From NCBI GenBank assembly GCA_964017155.1, contig OZ024865.1, positions 43,269,826-43,333,825 of the forward strand: a stretch of 64,000 nt of DNA, written 5' to 3'. The DNA comes from Oasisia sp. SBJ-2009 (taxonomy: Eukaryota > Annelida > Polychaeta > Sabellida > Siboglinidae). Under the pieces are notes generated by a model, which saw only the letters and a list, made by a program, of their open reading frames with translations, was not told the origin of the DNA and searched no databases. Below, in pieces: positions 60,992 through 64,000 of the stretch (positions are counted from its first letter, which is position 1; every line of letters starts with the position of its first letter). Made by a program: the position numbers and the translations under genes.

Positions 60992-61422
60992 AGACACCTA
61001 AACGGTACTTGTATGTGTGTTTCTACGTGTGAGCGTGCGCGTGTATGTCCCTGTATATGTAAGTGTTCTCAACTTATTATCACACGAGGCTTAACGGCAG
61101 ATTATTACTCATAGTAAAAATACGCCAAATGTTGACAGGTTTAGTTTATTATAGTTATTTAGGTTACTGACTATCTTGCTTTTACTGTCCACATTGCCAT
61201 GTGGTTAAATGGTAAGTAAACGTAGAATGACATAAAAGGTAATACTTGAGAGTTCACACTACAAATAGCGTGATAACTATAACAATAAACATATATGTGT
61301 TGATGAAAGCATGCATAGTGTCAGGCACAGTATGTTGTGTAGTGGTTAGCAACGTTCTGCATAACGTCTAAACATGTTGAAATAATGACGCTAACACAGC
61401 ATATCAACTGAACAGTTGTAGT

Positions 61423-61428
61423 TTTATT
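61423..61428 (-). terminator. Poly(A) signal of the inverted copy
   Basis: TTTATT on the + strand, that is AATAAA on the gene strand, in the conserved context. Confidence 0.5.
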
Positions 61429-62013
61429 GTAGCCAAATATTCACAGAGTCATTGTTTAGACAGGCAAACACGTAGATGACATTCGGTTATTCTCCCGTCA
61501 GAACTTGCCAGCCTGTTGCGTCTGTCTTTGACGAAAGACATTGACCAGTGACTGCCACTGAAACAGTCACATATTGAATCTGAATTAAACCAAACAAACC
61601 TCTTTAATAGCCAATATAACAATGCTTTGAAATGACGATAGCGCAAGTAGTTGCATAGTTCTTATTGCAATCTAAACAGTATGAAATAAACAATTATTCT
61701 CCAAAAAACAATACCACTATAAAAAAATTATGTTTCATACACCACAATTATTGGTGTTGTAAAATAAAATATGATGCAAGACCGTTCAACATAATATCTA
61801 ATTTCCGAATCCTGTTTCAAAATTGATTTAAATGAATGCAACGTGTTTCATTTCGAAAAAAATATAAATAAAATAACACGAATGGCGTGAATAAACACCA
61901 GCAATTATGTATTCTAATAAACAAGAAATCGAAGATCACAATGACTATTGAATAACAACTTTCATTAATCTGCTGACGTAGGTAATACGGTATAGCACCT
62001 ACTTTTCATCAGC

Positions 62014-63350
62014 TTAGCGCTGGCCACAGCAGCTGTTACACCTGTTGACACAACGACGATGATGACAGTCGTAATGGCGTCTGTTCCAGGGGCATCTCCT
62101 GTAGCGAATGGGACGTCCATATCTGCAGTAGACGTAGCTTCCGCATCCATTGCATAGAGCCGTTGTGCCTCTCGCAATAACTCTCTCGGCAACCTGCGGA
62201 ATACAATATGCTTATCATTCCTAATCATAACATTGCACCCAGCATAAAATATACATCGACTGATGTTGCAAATAAAAAGAAGTAGATGTGAGCAGATATC
62301 ACAATGATTAATTCAGCAGCAGTAACCATAATATAATACGTTTTGGCGCTGTCAAAGTGCGAACTCAAATATGTCATGTAAATACGTGGAACATAATATT
62401 CATGTTCAACGTATCAGTTAGACGATGGTATACATTTCTACCAGAATGCAACACCCGTTCTCAGTGTGTCACATTGTCCTTAATATACTACATATGAATA
62501 CATTTTAAAGTGTGCACGAACCGCAACGGCCGAGTCCCGGATAGTACGACTGGTTCAGTCCACACGAGCGGTAGTTCAATGATCCGCGGTTACACTGGTA
62601 GTAGTAGCGACCGGAGAAATAGCTCGAGTAGTAAGAGTAGGTACTGCGGGTGTAGCTACAGCGATCCCGACATAGCCCTAAACACACAAATTATATCGCC
62701 ACATCTACATTTGGGAATGAAACTAATTGAAGGCATAACTCAATTATACTGAGGATTTTGACAGTTAAATGGTGGCTAAGCTTCCTTAGCTTTGCTAAAC
62801 AGAAAAAACATTATAGCAGTTAATTTGACGGAAGTGTTTAACAAGAAAACATTACATATATATATCAATACACATTGTGATGGCATTAGTGGTGCTAGGG
62901 AAAATAATGTCACTATTGATAATAGATATATTTAGATATAATAATAATAATAATTTCTGCCCTGATATTTTATCAGATACACGTCATACAAAATAACTCG
63001 TTAAACGTAATAAAGAATGCATATTATCTATATTGAGGGAAGTGACTGTCAATGTTATGCAATTGCGTATTTAAATAATGTAACTCTCCATGTTATCATT
63101 TTGATCATATAATTGACTTATTCGAAATACCTATAGACAAATGTAGACATTAAGGTTTCATCAGACTCACCACAGCTTCCAGACTCTGTCACGCACTGGT
63201 TGGCGCCACAACGGCCGTACACAACTCTCCTGTTGATACATCGGTAATAGTAGGGGAAAGGCTTCACCAGAGACGGGTAGTAAAGGTTGGGCCGACGGTG
63301 CGTGCAGCAATCGTAGTCGAAGCCGTTAAAGCAGCCATCGTACCGGTTCG
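62014..63350 (-). pseudogene. Inverted gene copy: Cys-rich protein pseudogene lacking signal exon
   Basis: Minus-strand exons are: module 1 at 63350-63171 (180 bp, frame intact, all seven cysteines), module 2 at 62677-62505 (frame intact, ending GSCTL and stop) and module 3 at 62193-62014. Module 3 is 11 bp shorter than in the forward genes: a deletion after the HNG codons shifts the frame. Upstream, the promoter-distal sequence runs straight into the intron (TA)n at about 63,718-63,745. The TATAAATA box, non-coding exon and signal-peptide exon are therefore absent. Substitutions in modules 2 and 3 are almost all silent, so it was a working gene until fairly recently. Confidence 0.8.
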
Positions 63351-63714
63351 CTACAGGGACGAAAAAACACCCATATACATCAAATAGAACATCGTTGCTT
63401 TCACAAAACATGCCCATGCAAGTACTAACGTTACAAAACGTGCAGAGGCATGCGCCTAATTCCGCGGGAACGTAACCACAAACGCACACAAGAACACAGG
63501 CAACGTATTCCCGTATAAGTATATATGTTTATTGATTGATGTAGCACCTTTTTAAACAACAATAATATGGTGCTAAACAATATAAGAATATACGCTGTAA
63601 AAGGTGCTATATATTTCAATATAATACACATTTCGTATTGATAAATATATTGCTAAATATATTATTTATTTAATTAGTAATAACAAATAAGTTTCAAAGT
63701 GATAATGCATCATT

Positions 63715-63745
<31 letters not shown>

Positions 63746-64000
63746 CATGATTTGTTTTATATTTTGCCATCATCTTGAAAGACGGGAGTGTTGTTGCAGA
63801 TTGATCATGTCAGTCTAATACTTTTTGTTATCAAACAATGTACCTGGTTTATTATTTTGTTTAGTAAAAACAGTGTACAACAGTTGATCATATTATCATA
63901 TTTTGTTTTTTTACCAATATAATGACACTTGAATAATTCACACTAGATATCATATAAGTATGTATTCGCTATATCGTGAACATACGCTTAGTCGCGGCAG
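63351..64000 (-). other. Inverted copy: intron remnant joined to distal promoter region
   Basis: From 63351 to about 63,715 this matches the longer intron of unit 5 (ATACGGGAA, TTATCACTTT). After the (TA)n at 63718-63745 it matches the region just upstream of the unit promoter (ATGATGGCAAA, TATAAAAC, ACAAAAAGTATTAG, reverse-complemented), then continues diverged to the window end. Confidence 0.7.

Overview
The window is eukaryotic and almost certainly metazoan. Genes have GT-AG introns, a TATA-type promoter with a non-coding first exon, and AATAAA signals. There are long microsatellites and degraded LINE retrotransposons. The gene content (small secreted Cys/Tyr/Arg-rich proteins) and the LINE types suggest an aquatic invertebrate, perhaps a mollusc or another lophotrochozoan. 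That taxonomic guess is weak, because nothing here is a decisive marker.

Layout. Positions 1 to about 48,500 hold five head-to-tail units of roughly 9.4-11 kb, with start codons at 3542, 14495, 24669, 34645 and 44059. A complete unit reads: hexanucleotide array A (GTTCGC/GTTGGC/GTTCAC blocks), a ~0.67 kb spacer, hexanucleotide array B (GCGCCC/GCTCCC/GCTCCG/GCTCCA), a TATA promoter, a non-coding exon, and a signal-peptide exon. Then follow an intron with long (TA)n, three cysteine-rich exons, a poly(A) signal, and spacer with (CT)n, poly-C, (TA)n and a degenerate TATGA minisatellite. Units 1-4 encode identical peptides. Unit 1 carries a private 1,036-bp insertion. Unit 5 is older and more divergent, and its promoter has been deleted and replaced by a 24-nt hairpin. 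From about 50,050 to 54,490 lies an antisense LINE (endonuclease plus reverse transcriptase) interrupted by a second, 5'-truncated LINE. From 54,840 to 56,920 are decayed + strand relics of the unit, including a broken last exon. From about 57,500 to the end lies an inverted copy of the unit; it has lost its promoter core and signal-peptide exon and has a frameshift in its last exon.

Gene product. The coding exons are all joined in phase 1. The signal-peptide exon is followed by three modules sharing the spacing Tyr-x-Cys-x(9-10)-Cys, which resembles the core of peritrophin-A (CBM14) chitin-binding domains. The third coding exon has its own stop codon just after a possible in-frame donor. The gene may therefore make a two-module protein ending in either of two terminal modules, or a three-module protein. 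The substitution pattern between old copies favours the cysteine-rich reading frame. The biological role is not known from sequence; a secreted chitin- or matrix-associated protein is the best inference.
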